Counted from the first letter of the stretch, positions 7,994-15,709 are shown. The stretch: 64,000 nt of DNA from Brooklawnia sp937867175 (GCA_036821905.1 DAISIR010000001.1:260913-324912); one strand, 5' to 3'. Numbers and translations: made by a program. Notes: generated by a model from the sequence alone, not told the origin.

Positions 7994-8127
7994 GGCCGCC
8001 CCCTCCTTCGTTCGAGAGCGCTGGACGACCCTGTCGTCATCCAGCCGGACGGGGCGGTGCTATGCCCGCGCCCGTCCGTTGCGCTCTCGGCCCGGCTGCG
8101 CCGGGCTGCCGGATGGCCGTGAAAACA

Positions 8128-8159
8128 GAACCCCGCAGCCCAACGGGGCCACGGGGTTC
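8128..8159 (-). terminator. Intrinsic terminator after the island ssb
   Basis: GAACCCCG pairs with CGGGGTTC around a GC-rich loop. On the minus strand a TCTGTTTTC tract follows. It is a near copy of the hairpin at 4311-4343, including the A-rich flank and the CGCAGCC loop start, with covarying stem bases. Confidence 0.75.
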
Positions 8160-8180
8160 GTGTCGGTGATGCTCGGCCTC

Positions 8181-8645
8181 TCAGGCGGCCACAGTGGCCT
8201 TCTGGCGGGTGTTGCGACGGGTGGCAGTCTTCGGGGCAGCCTCGGCCTGCTGGGCGCCCTGGACGGCCGCCAGGCGCTGTGCCAGCCGCGCTGTGGACGT
8301 CGCCCGAGTGTCGAGCAGCTCGACATCGGTGATGTAGGCGACCTGCGAGTAGATGATCTCGCCGGTGGTCTTGTCGGCGTAGGTGCTGGAGCGCAGCTCG
8401 AACTCCAGCGCGACCCGGTCACCCTGGTGCATGAACGCGAACGGGGTCTTCTCGAACGCGGTCTCGGCCCGCACGAACGTCTCAAGCTGGAGCCGATCAC
8501 TGGGCCGCGTCCCGTCGGCGGTCTTGTAGGGCCGGTCCACGTACACGGTCACGTGGACGGACTTGCTGCCGTCGCTGTTGGTGAAGACCTTCGGGTCTGC
8601 GGCGAGGCGGGCGTTGGTGATGGTGCCACGGTTGGTGATCGACAT
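8181..8645 (-). CDS. Single-stranded DNA-binding protein (mobile-element type)
   Basis: 154 aa with an OB fold: TNRGTITNARLAADPKVFTN at the start, then VHVTVYVDRP, LETFVRAETAFEK and a basic Ala-rich tail (RRNTRQKATVAA). The tail lacks the acidic DDDIPF-type tip of housekeeping SSB, so it may not recruit the same partners. The ATG at 8645 has a good AAGGGAG site. Such SSBs cover ssDNA during conjugation or element replication. The nearby DprA-like gene fits ssDNA handling by an integrative element. Confidence 0.82.
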   Translation of the reverse strand: MSITNRGTITNARLAADPKVFTNSDGSKSVHVTVYVDRPYKTADGTRPSDRLQLETFVRAETAFEKTPFAFMHQGDRVALEFELRSSTYADKTTGEIIYSQVAYITDVELLDTRATSTARLAQRLAAVQGAQQAEAAPKTATRRNTRQKATVAA

Positions 8646-8710
8646 GGGTGAGCTCCCTTGGATGAGTGCAGCGAGCCCCTGTCTGGCCTACTGCGTCAAG
8701 AGAGATCCCG

Positions 8711-8727
8711 GGTCAGCCTTGCTGACC
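8711..8727. promoter_or_regulatory. Palindrome upstream of the island ssb (candidate operator)
   Basis: GGTCAGC-CTT-GCTGACC is a perfect 7-bp inverted repeat about 65 bases upstream of the ssb start, in a 154-base gap. Size and position fit an operator, but no matching regulator site is known to me, and a small hairpin is also possible. Confidence 0.35.
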
Positions 8728-8749
8728 ATGAAGGCAATGTGCGGTGGGA

Positions 8750-8788
8750 CCGGCGTGCGGCGCTTCTTCCCCTTGCATCGCACGCCGG
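8750..8788 (-). terminator. Hairpin after the two tiny-protein genes
   Basis: CCGGCGTGCG pairs with CGCACGCCGG across a 19-base loop, 12 bases past the stop of the 89-aa gene. There is no T-tract on either side, so it is a possible terminator or RNA-stability hairpin. Confidence 0.4.
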
Positions 8789-8799
8789 CCCTCGGGCGA

Positions 8800-9069
8800 C
8801 TAGCGCCCGACCTGCATCTTGATGCTCGTGCCCTCGCTGATCAGCGTGGCGTAGTCGGTCAGCTCGGCATCCGAGAGTGACCCGCCGAGCCGAGACCATT
8901 CGCGCCGCAGCACGGGCTTGATCTCGGAGACGGGGCGACCCTTGTACTGCCGGCCGAGCCGGTCGAACATCCTCTGATAGTCGTTGGCGATGTCGTTGAC
9001 AGCGCCTCGGGCCATCTTCCTGAGCTCACGCTCCCAGTTGCCGGACATCTCGATCTTGATCCCAGCCAT
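8800..9069 (-). CDS. Hypothetical protein, 89 aa
   Basis: Not recognised. The ATG at 9069 is one base after the stop of the upstream 69-aa gene, indicating co-translation. The protein is helical and mixed-charge (ELRKMARGAVNDIANDYQRM, then VLRREWSRLGGSLSDAELTD) and ends in a short beta-like segment. No signal peptide or membrane helix is seen. The tight pairing with the TGRFV-repeat protein suggests the two act together. Confidence 0.6.
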   Translation of the reverse strand: MAGIKIEMSGNWERELRKMARGAVNDIANDYQRMFDRLGRQYKGRPVSEIKPVLRREWSRLGGSLSDAELTDYATLISEGTSIKMQVGR

Positions 9070-9070
9070 G

Positions 9071-9280
9071 TCAGACCTGCTGGGTGATCGTGGTGCCGGG
9101 ATGCCGCTGGGCGGTGGCCTCGGTGACGAACCGGCCGGTGATCGCTGAGCGATTGACCGTCGTCTTGTTCGACGTACCGCGACCTATGGTCTCGGTCGTG
9201 GTCGTGCGGGGACTCCGACGTGCGGTCGAAGCCTTGACGAAGCGCCCACTGCTGGCGCTCCTGCTTACGGTGCGTGCCAT
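9071..9280 (-). CDS. 69-aa protein with two TGRFV-type repeats
   Basis: Starting at the ATG at 9280 (MARTVSRSASSGRFV) the protein is two copies of one motif. Copy one is VSRSASSGRFVKASTARRSP followed by RTTTTE; copy two is VNRSAITGRFVTEATAQRHP followed by GTTITQ. Small proteins with this repeat occur on actinobacterial chromosomes and elements without a known role, to my knowledge. The ribosome site is weak. The longer open frame to 9490 has poor coding character and is not included. Confidence 0.6.
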   Translation of the reverse strand: MARTVSRSASSGRFVKASTARRSPRTTTTETIGRGTSNKTTVNRSAITGRFVTEATAQRHPGTTITQQV

Positions 9281-9389
9281 GTGGCAAGCCCCCAATCTGG
9301 GCACAGGCCCATATGGAGCACAATGCATGGGAGCGCTAGGGTTGGGATCTCTAGCCGCGAAACTAGACCCGTCGCCCTGAGCGGTCCCA

Positions 9390-9407
9390 CCCTGGGATTG
9401 CCCAGGG
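9390..9407 (-). terminator. Possible terminator downstream of the restriction-like operon
   Basis: CCCTGGG-ATTG-CCCAGGG is a perfect 7-bp stem with a 4-base loop, about 110 bases past the stop of the Mrr-like gene. There is no clear T-tract. The rest of 9281-9517 shows no other feature. Confidence 0.45.
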
Positions 9408-9517
9408 CTTCGGTGCTCATGGGCCATTCTAGAGGTCCCCACCGACAGAACTACATGGTTGTTGTTCGTGCCTGTGGAAAACTCTGACATGGGCCAAAGC
9501 TGGTGTGCTTGCGACGG

Positions 9518-10576
9518 CTACTGGCCGTCCTCGTCGAGCACCCACGCCTGCTTGAGTGGGATGCGCGACTGGGTGCTGGCCGGCAAGCGGTCGTAGGTCT
9601 CAAACAGCCTGTTGAGGAGCTCCTCTGAGTCCCAGATCCGGAACGAAGTTCTGTCACGCTTGAACTCGCGCGCGGCCGGGCCTGTGACGCCACCCCACGC
9701 GACGAGCAGGCCTTGGTCAGCTCGGTGTTGCGTCATGGCTGAGTGAAGCCCTCGCACCACCTTGACGTCAATGGGCCCAGGCTCGCTCTTGACCTCCACG
9801 ATCAAGGTGGGCGAGTCGAGGCCAAGGGGTCCGCGGCCAGCGACGATGTCGACGCCGCCGTCGGGTCCCGGCGGCGAGACCTCGCAGTGGAACCCGAGCG
9901 CTTCAAGGATGTCGGCAACGAGGTGGGTCAGCTTGTGCTCACCGAAGTTCTCCACGAGGTGAGTCCTGATGCGATCCCGGATGGCCTCCAGTGTTGGGGT
10001 GGGGTCCGGATCACTGACATCGGCGGAGGCAGCAGGCGCCGAGGGAGCCACGGTCTTCGCGGGGGTGGCCGGGTTGAGGTCACCCGGGTCGGTTCCTGTT
10101 TCGTAGAGGGCTGTGATGCGCTCGCCGGCACTGTTCCGGGTCGGGTTGAACACCGTCATGATGGCGTTCAGTGAGTACAGCAGGTCGTCCTTGATGACTG
10201 ACTTCGAGATGGGTTCCTCTTGCCAGTCGACCGGGATCTGGTGTCGACGACGCGGGTCCTCCTCGGTGGCCACGTAGCTGTAGGGGCCGACGCATTTGCC
10301 CAAGTAGAGGTAGCCGGGCCGGAGCTTCGACGGCATCACCACGAGGTCACCGGGCTGGATCAGGCTGCGGAACGCCCAGACCTGCCCGGTGTGGTTGGCG
10401 CGGCGCCCTGGCGAGTCATCGGGGTAGGCAGCGTCCATGACCGCACGAACGTCGTCGCGCGAGGTGGCGCTCGTCAGGTCGCCGACGTTCCAAGCGATGG
10501 TGGCCGTGCTCCTGTCGAGGTTGGCCTGCTCCTGCTCGCCGTCGCGCCCGGCGCGGACGACCCATGCGTTGGTCAT
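9518..10576 (-). CDS. Mrr-type restriction endonuclease subunit
   Basis: 352 aa. The C-terminal Mrr_cat/PD-(D/E)xK nuclease domain covers about residues 195-335, with D243 in GPDGGVDIVAGRG and E261-x-K263 in LIVEVKSEP, followed by LLVAWGGVTGPAAREF. A Pro/Ala linker at about 165-195 separates it from an N-terminal domain (residues 1-160) with a WAFRSLIQPGDLVVMPSK segment, like PUA/EVE-related modules that read modified bases. It is the last gene of the operon, and its ATG overlaps the helicase stop by four bases. It probably makes the DNA cut, either of unmodified DNA or, as in Mrr, of modified DNA. Confidence 0.85.
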   Translation of the reverse strand: MTNAWVVRAGRDGEQEQANLDRSTATIAWNVGDLTSATSRDDVRAVMDAAYPDDSPGRRANHTGQVWAFRSLIQPGDLVVMPSKLRPGYLYLGKCVGPYSYVATEEDPRRRHQIPVDWQEEPISKSVIKDDLLYSLNAIMTVFNPTRNSAGERITALYETGTDPGDLNPATPAKTVAPSAPAASADVSDPDPTPTLEAIRDRIRTHLVENFGEHKLTHLVADILEALGFHCEVSPPGPDGGVDIVAGRGPLGLDSPTLIVEVKSEPGPIDVKVVRGLHSAMTQHRADQGLLVAWGGVTGPAAREFKRDRTSFRIWDSEELLNRLFETYDRLPASTQSRIPLKQAWVLDEDGQ

Positions 10577-13083
10577 GCTGACTCCTCAACCGTGACGGTG
10601 TCCCACAGGCCGATCTGCTCGTGGGTGTGGCGACGTGCCCGCTCCTCGTCGGTCAGGGCGTAGTCGAGGCTGGCGGACTCGAACCGCTTGAACTGGTAGA
10701 TGGCGTGGTTGAGGTGGTTGGCGTTGAACAGTCCGATCTGGTTCAGCGTCTTGAAGTCCTCCACCGTCAAGCCGGTCACCCGCTCAAACAGGGCCGAGTC
10801 GAGGGACTCAACGACGTGCTTCAGGGCTTCTTCGCGGTAGTCGGTGGTGTACATGAACACCGGGATCTTGGCGAGGAACTTCTGGAGCTTTTCGCGGATC
10901 TCCTTGCGCTTGGAGGCGGTCTCGGTCTGCTTCTTCTTCTGGTCGCCGTCGAGCTTGCCACCCTGTTCGCGCTTGGCCTTCTTCAGGTCCTTCGTGTTCG
11001 TGATGACCGTCTGGGCATGATCGACGAGGGCCCGGAAGTCTTCGATGTTCTCCAGCGACTCCATGAGGGCTGGCTGGGCGAGCACAGCTCCCAGCGTGTG
11101 CTCGTTCACCGAGACCAAGGTCGGCGAGTTCCAGCGCCGTGCGAGCGCCGCTGCGCCGATGCCAGCGGTGGCCCAGTCGAGCACGGCGGTGGCATCGAGC
11201 TGGGTCATCGCGCCGCCGGTGAAGCCGTAGATCGGTAGGTAGTTGATCAGCTCGCCGATCGCCTGAGCGGGCGTGGTGTCGGCCGTGGTGGCCAGCTTGG
11301 CACCGTACTCGGCCACCAGAGACAGTGCCCGGTTGGGGTCGAACTCGAAGACGTAGCAGACCGGCTTGCGCAGGTCGAGGTCGCCCTCGGCGTCGATGTA
11401 GGCCCATGGGGACTGAACGCGGAACGCGGCCTGGAAGTAGGACTCAGGGCTCTTCAGCGAGCGCAGCATGAGGATCGCTCCCCACTCGCGGACGGTGACG
11501 CCGGTCATGAGCTTGCCGACAGACAGCGTGATGGAGCCGACGCCGTTGCCCTTCTTCACATCCTCGATCGCCGCCTCCACCGGGGGCAGCGCGGCCATGC
11601 CTTGGCCCGCCTTGTTGCCGGCCGCGACGACGATCTCGAACTGGGAGAAGTACGGGTGCTGGGCGAGCAGGTCTGCCATCGCGAAGCAGGCCGCGACGTT
11701 GTTCATGTACCAGACGGAGTGCTTCACGGCATCCTTGAAACGAACCGCCTCGAACGGGAACGGCGGCTTGTCCTGGGTGAGCACTTGCAGCTTCATCTGG
11801 TCCGACAGCTTGCCGCGCAGCATCTCCAAGAACTCAGCGACCTCGTCAGGCCGCTCGAAGGCGAATGTGCCATCGTCGGCCTTGGTGGCCTTGAAGAACT
11901 CGTTGAGGCTGAACCCGTTGAACTCGCCGTCTTCGGCGTACTCAGCGGCGTCCTTGCCCATGTCGTAGGAGTACATCTCCATGCGGGGCAAGGTGGCGTA
12001 CGGGTTCGGGCCCCCGGCCGGGTCCCAGTCCTGCTTCTCGCGCTGCTCGTCGACGTAGGTCCAGTTGAAGATCGCATCCTCAGTGAACTCACCGTCGGTG
12101 ATGGCCCGGAACGGGGTCCCGGACAGGTAGAGGTAGTGGTCCGCCTTGACCTTCAGCTCCTCGGTGAGGTCCTCGGTCGTGAGGCCGTCGTCGTCCTCGT
12201 CCAGGTCACGAATCCCGGCGAGCTCCTTCTGGTCGGCTGGGTCGTAGAGCTCGCGAGCGGAATCGCGCCAGGCGCCGAAGTGGTACTCGTCCAGGACGAT
12301 GGCATCCCAGTCGATGAGGTGGATGACCTCGTTCTTGGCCTTGATGTTGCCGTCGGCATCACGGCCACCCAGGTCCTGGAGTGACGCGAACCAGACCACT
12401 GGTCCGGCGTAGTCCGCCGCGTCGTCGCGCTCTTCAGCGGTCGACTCCTTGTCGACGTAGCGCCAGCCGTCGAAGTCGACGTGGCTGACCAGGTCGTCGT
12501 GCCAGGCGGTGGCCACGGCGGGCTTGAAAGTGAGGACCAAGACACGCTGCCAGCCCATCTCCTTGGCCAGCTGGTAGGTGGTGAAGGTCTTGCCGAACCG
12601 CATCTTGGCGTTCCACAGAAACTTGGGCGCCTTGGTGCCAACGTGGTTGCGGAAGTAGCTGGCGGTCAGGTCCACGGCGGCCTGCTGCTCGGGGCGCATG
12701 CCGAACGACTGGGTCCGCTTGGGCTGGTAGGCGATGCCGGAGCGCACCACCTGGATGGCGGCCTTGACCTCGTCGAGGGTGGCCTCGAACCACTCGCCGC
12801 CCGTGCGGTTGATGCCGGCGGCCACGAGTGCAGTGTGGACGTCGTGATCGGAGAACTCCGAGCCATCGGCGCGGGTGGCCGGCTCATCGAGCAGGATGTC
12901 GACGCCCTTCAGACCCGGGTAGGCCGTGTTGAGCTGCTGCTTCACACGGGCGCGAGCAGTGCCCTTGGTGGTCTGGCCGACCTTGACGAGGCCGACACCG
13001 TTGACCAGCGCCGTGCCCTCGGTGCGGGTCCACGGTTCGGTGTCCTTGCCGAGGACCGTGTAGACGTAGATCCGGTTGCTCAC
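10573..13083 (-). CDS. SF2 helicase with N-terminal GIY-YIG/T5orf172-like domain
   Basis: 836 aa. Residues 1-110 form a T5orf172 (GIY-YIG-type) module: IYVYTVLG, GLVKVGQTTKG and a terminal GGEWFEAT. A superfamily 2 motor follows: Walker A-like NAKMRFGKT at 158-166, DEYH box at 265-268 (IVLDEYHFG), motif III SGTPF at 321-325, and a motif VI region ESYFQAAFRVQSPW. A Lys-rich coiled segment lies near 700-730. The protein may translocate DNA like restriction R subunits, with a second nuclease at its N-terminus. Four-base overlaps on both sides tie it to the methylase and the Mrr nuclease. Confidence 0.85.
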   Translation of the reverse strand: MSNRIYVYTVLGKDTEPWTRTEGTALVNGVGLVKVGQTTKGTARARVKQQLNTAYPGLKGVDILLDEPATRADGSEFSDHDVHTALVAAGINRTGGEWFEATLDEVKAAIQVVRSGIAYQPKRTQSFGMRPEQQAAVDLTASYFRNHVGTKAPKFLWNAKMRFGKTFTTYQLAKEMGWQRVLVLTFKPAVATAWHDDLVSHVDFDGWRYVDKESTAEERDDAADYAGPVVWFASLQDLGGRDADGNIKAKNEVIHLIDWDAIVLDEYHFGAWRDSARELYDPADQKELAGIRDLDEDDDGLTTEDLTEELKVKADHYLYLSGTPFRAITDGEFTEDAIFNWTYVDEQREKQDWDPAGGPNPYATLPRMEMYSYDMGKDAAEYAEDGEFNGFSLNEFFKATKADDGTFAFERPDEVAEFLEMLRGKLSDQMKLQVLTQDKPPFPFEAVRFKDAVKHSVWYMNNVAACFAMADLLAQHPYFSQFEIVVAAGNKAGQGMAALPPVEAAIEDVKKGNGVGSITLSVGKLMTGVTVREWGAILMLRSLKSPESYFQAAFRVQSPWAYIDAEGDLDLRKPVCYVFEFDPNRALSLVAEYGAKLATTADTTPAQAIGELINYLPIYGFTGGAMTQLDATAVLDWATAGIGAAALARRWNSPTLVSVNEHTLGAVLAQPALMESLENIEDFRALVDHAQTVITNTKDLKKAKREQGGKLDGDQKKKQTETASKRKEIREKLQKFLAKIPVFMYTTDYREEALKHVVESLDSALFERVTGLTVEDFKTLNQIGLFNANHLNHAIYQFKRFESASLDYALTDEERARRHTHEQIGLWDTVTVEESA

Positions 13084-14693
13084 TCGTCATCCTCCGGCTC
13101 GTCGTCGCCCGCACCCGGTCGGTACTTGGAGCCGCCGGGCAGGTGGCTTGCTGGGATCGGCGAGTCGAGGGACCAGTTCACCTCACGGGGCTGGATGGTG
13201 GACTCGACGTACTCGCGCTCCTCGTCGGTGAGACCGAAGTGGTCGTACAGCTCCTCGTCCGACCAGGAGCGGGTCATGTCCATCATGGGAGCAAATCGGA
13301 AGCGTTCTGGAACGAGATCCTGGGTGACCTTCCGCTGCAGCACAAGGAAGCGCACGAACTTTGTCACGAGGAAGGAAGCGAAGTTCTCCGCCTCAACGCG
13401 ATGGTCGAAGCGTCCAGCAACAAGGTAGGTGTCGGTTGAGACGGAGCCCGGGGCGACCGCAATGGGCTCCCCAAGCACGTAGGCGACCTCTCGACCATGT
13501 CCATCCCCAGCCTTGGGAATCAGGACCTTCCACTGACCGACCCAAGCGTGGTTACGCTCGATCTGATCGGGACGGATGTACCCAGATCCATTGCCCTTGA
13601 TGACCGCGACGGAACCATCGAACGGCTCAGCTTCGTCCGCACTGAAGTTGGTGGCTAAGGAAGCACCATAGGGGATGCGAGAACTTACAACCTTCTCCAG
13701 CGAACCCGTATGGTGCTTCGCGGTCACCTTCTCGACGATCGAGGCAGCTCGGTTGTCTCGCATCAGGACCCCGTCACCAGCCCGGAGATCACGGGTCATG
13801 GTGGAGACGATCTTGCCGTCGATGCGGGTCGAGAACTCGCAGTCGCCATCGTGGTCGCGATCCCAGAGGAAGTAGGAGACGCCACCCTTGATCTCGACGC
13901 CCGGGAAGCAGTCGAAGAGCTTGGGGTTGTCCACCAGCTTCGCCAGGCGCCGGTCGGCAATCATGCGCGCACGGAACTCATTGAGACCGAGGCCGCCCGC
14001 GAACCAACGCGAGGGGGTGATCATCACCAGGTACCGGGGGTCGAGGTCGATGGCCTGCTCGACGAACTTCTGGTAGATCGGCATGGTTCGGGTGTTGCCG
14101 TCTGAGTCGATTTGGTACGGCGGGTTGCCGACGATCACGTCGAACTTCATGTCTGCCATCTCCTTGGTCGGGTAGGCGCCGTGGATGAACGAGTAGGCGT
14201 AATTCTCGCGGCTGTCACCTCGTTCGAGGTCTTGCGGTGCGTTGCATAGTGCGCAACGACCACCGCCGCTGAAGTCATGCTCAGCCGGGACGAAGGGCAG
14301 GTTGCCCTCGGGGTCGTCGAAACGCACCACGCTGTGGGTGCCGGAGGCGTCGGCGGCGCAGTAGACGCTTCGGCGGGAGATGATCCCGGTCATCTCGGTG
14401 ATCGACGCTCCGTGCAGCATGTTGCAGAAGATGTGCTCGCGGCGCTTGACGAAGTCGGGTTCCCATTCGGCCAACCCGTCGAACAGGCGGGTGGCCACCT
14501 CCCGCAGGAACACCCCGGACTTGCTGAACGGGTCCAGCCAGACGAAGTCGGGGCGGCTCCAGACGTCGGTTGGCAACAGGTCCAGCATGGCTCGGGCCAC
14601 CTTGGGCGGCGTGGGCACCTCATCGTTGGACAGCTGCGCCAGGCAGTCGAGGATGTCGGGGACGTGCGCCCCGAATCGGGTCGTGGTCGTCAT
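13080..14693 (-). CDS. Adenine-specific DNA methyltransferase (Eco57I-like)
   Basis: 537 aa. AdoMet motif I is at 54-63 (DPFSKSGVFL), and the catalytic NPPY of N6-adenine or N4-cytosine methylases is at 190-193 in VIVGNPPYQ. A small Cys cluster (CALCNAP plus YCAA) lies between. The C-terminal half looks like a target-recognition domain and ends in a basic-acidic tail (GDDEPEDDE). It is the only NPPY-bearing subunit of the operon, so it likely carries the methyl-transfer site. The ATG at 14693 overlaps the stop of the smaller methylase-like gene by four bases. Confidence 0.87.
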   Translation of the reverse strand: MTTTTRFGAHVPDILDCLAQLSNDEVPTPPKVARAMLDLLPTDVWSRPDFVWLDPFSKSGVFLREVATRLFDGLAEWEPDFVKRREHIFCNMLHGASITEMTGIISRRSVYCAADASGTHSVVRFDDPEGNLPFVPAEHDFSGGGRCALCNAPQDLERGDSRENYAYSFIHGAYPTKEMADMKFDVIVGNPPYQIDSDGNTRTMPIYQKFVEQAIDLDPRYLVMITPSRWFAGGLGLNEFRARMIADRRLAKLVDNPKLFDCFPGVEIKGGVSYFLWDRDHDGDCEFSTRIDGKIVSTMTRDLRAGDGVLMRDNRAASIVEKVTAKHHTGSLEKVVSSRIPYGASLATNFSADEAEPFDGSVAVIKGNGSGYIRPDQIERNHAWVGQWKVLIPKAGDGHGREVAYVLGEPIAVAPGSVSTDTYLVAGRFDHRVEAENFASFLVTKFVRFLVLQRKVTQDLVPERFRFAPMMDMTRSWSDEELYDHFGLTDEEREYVESTIQPREVNWSLDSPIPASHLPGGSKYRPGAGDDEPEDDE

Positions 14694-15331
14694 GCTCGCA
14701 CCTTCTTCGGGGCCTTCACGGGCTCAGGGTTCTCTATCAACAGCGAGTAGTGGATCGGCGCAGCATCGCGACGAGGTTCAGTGAACGCAGAGAAGAGGTC
14801 GTCGCCCGCTTCTCCTGCGGTGGACCACTCACGGGTGAAGGTGCCGTTCCGGCCCGGCTGGTAGTCGACCCACTCGATGGAGTCCAGGTCGGTCAGCGTG
14901 TTGGCCAAGACGATGTTGGTACCCAAGATGGCTTCCACGGCGCTGGCGAAGCCCGGGGTCGGCATCTTGGTGTTGAGGTCGTTGTCCAAGTGCGACTGCA
15001 GGACGTGCTTTAGTCGATCCTTGGACTCCGCGACGTTCTCAGAGTCGATGTCAATGGCGTAGATCGACGCCAAGGCACGCAGGAGCCGGTGCTCGTAGTT
15101 GAGAGCGGACCGGTGGCGGAGCGATGTGACGAAGGCGATCTTTCGGTGCAGGATCTCTTCGAGGAAGTTGCCCGATCCGGCCGCTGGCTCGAAGAACTTC
15201 CGGTCGGTGTTCAGCGGGTCCGCGTCGCTGGGGAACATGTCCGGGACCAGGTCCAGCATCGCCGTGACTTCGCGAGCGTGCGTGTAGACCTCTGCCAGGT
15301 CGCGCACCCGCTGGCGCGTCTTGATCTGCAC
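14690..15331 (-). CDS. Small methyltransferase-fold subunit without NPPY
   Basis: 213 aa from a GTG at 15331 with GGAGGAGGA five bases upstream. The N-terminus DLAEVYTHAREVTAMLDLV resembles the VFTP region of N6 methylases. Motif I is clear at 46-56 (FFEPAAGSGNF). An IYAIDIDSENV segment fits the next strand of the fold. There is no NPPY/DPPY, so it cannot be a complete adenine methylase. It may bind AdoMet or serve as a partner of the 537-aa enzyme. First gene of the four-gene operon. Confidence 0.75.
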   Translation of the reverse strand: MQIKTRQRVRDLAEVYTHAREVTAMLDLVPDMFPSDADPLNTDRKFFEPAAGSGNFLEEILHRKIAFVTSLRHRSALNYEHRLLRALASIYAIDIDSENVAESKDRLKHVLQSHLDNDLNTKMPTPGFASAVEAILGTNIVLANTLTDLDSIEWVDYQPGRNGTFTREWSTAGEAGDDLFSAFTEPRRDAAPIHYSLLIENPEPVKAPKKVRA

Positions 15332-15432
15332 GTTCCTCCTCCGGCCACCGTGATCGTCAGGCTATCGGCCGGGACTGACAGATCAGGGAGCCCCGTGGGA
15401 CGCCGGACCGGTTGCTCCAACCTCATGACCAA

Positions 15433-15453
15433 CTGTATCAGCGCCTGATACAG
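15433..15453. promoter_or_regulatory. Perfect palindromic operator between xre and the restriction-like operon
   Basis: CTGTATCAG-CGC-CTGATACAG is a 9-bp perfect inverted repeat. It lies 34 bases before the xre start and about 100 bases before the divergent operon start. Its right arm contains GATACA, usable as a -10 for xre. A site like this suits the adjacent small Xre protein and would let it control itself and the operon. The rest of 15332-15487 has no other obvious element. Confidence 0.65.
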
Positions 15454-15487
15454 TGCGTCTCGTGACGCGACAGGGAAGATCACAGTC

Positions 15488-15709
15488 ATGACTTTGGGCG
15501 AGCGGATCCGCGAAGCGCGTGACGCCCGCGGCTGGTCTCAGGGCGAGCTGGCCAAGCGGTGCGGCCTCTCGCGGCCGACGATCGCTCGGATCGAGGGTGG
15601 CCAGCACGTGCGCATGGTGACATTGGAGAAGGTGGCCAAGGCCTTGGGACTGGCCGTGGCGCTCGGCAAGGATGCCGACCAGGAGGGCGAGGGGTCTCAT
15701 GCGCAGTAG
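15488..15709 (+). CDS. Xre-family (Cro/C1) HTH regulator, possible controller of the restriction-like operon
   Basis: 73 aa. The HTH_3 domain covers residues 3-58: GERIREARDARGWSQGELAK, then CGLSRPTIARIEGGQ as turn and recognition helix. Its size matches C proteins of restriction-modification systems. It is divergent from the operon and has a perfect 21-bp palindrome in front. GGGAAG lies upstream of the ATG. Its last codons overlap the serine recombinase start, so the two may be co-expressed. Confidence 0.85.
   Translation: MTLGERIREARDARGWSQGELAKRCGLSRPTIARIEGGQHVRMVTLEKVAKALGLAVALGKDADQEGEGSHAQ

Noticed and set aside
9281..9490. N-terminal extension of the TGRFV-repeat protein to the ATG at 9490
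   Set aside because: The extra 70 codons have no repeat-like or folded character and contain a hairpin better read as the terminator region of the upstream operon; the ATG at 9280 begins exactly at repeat one.
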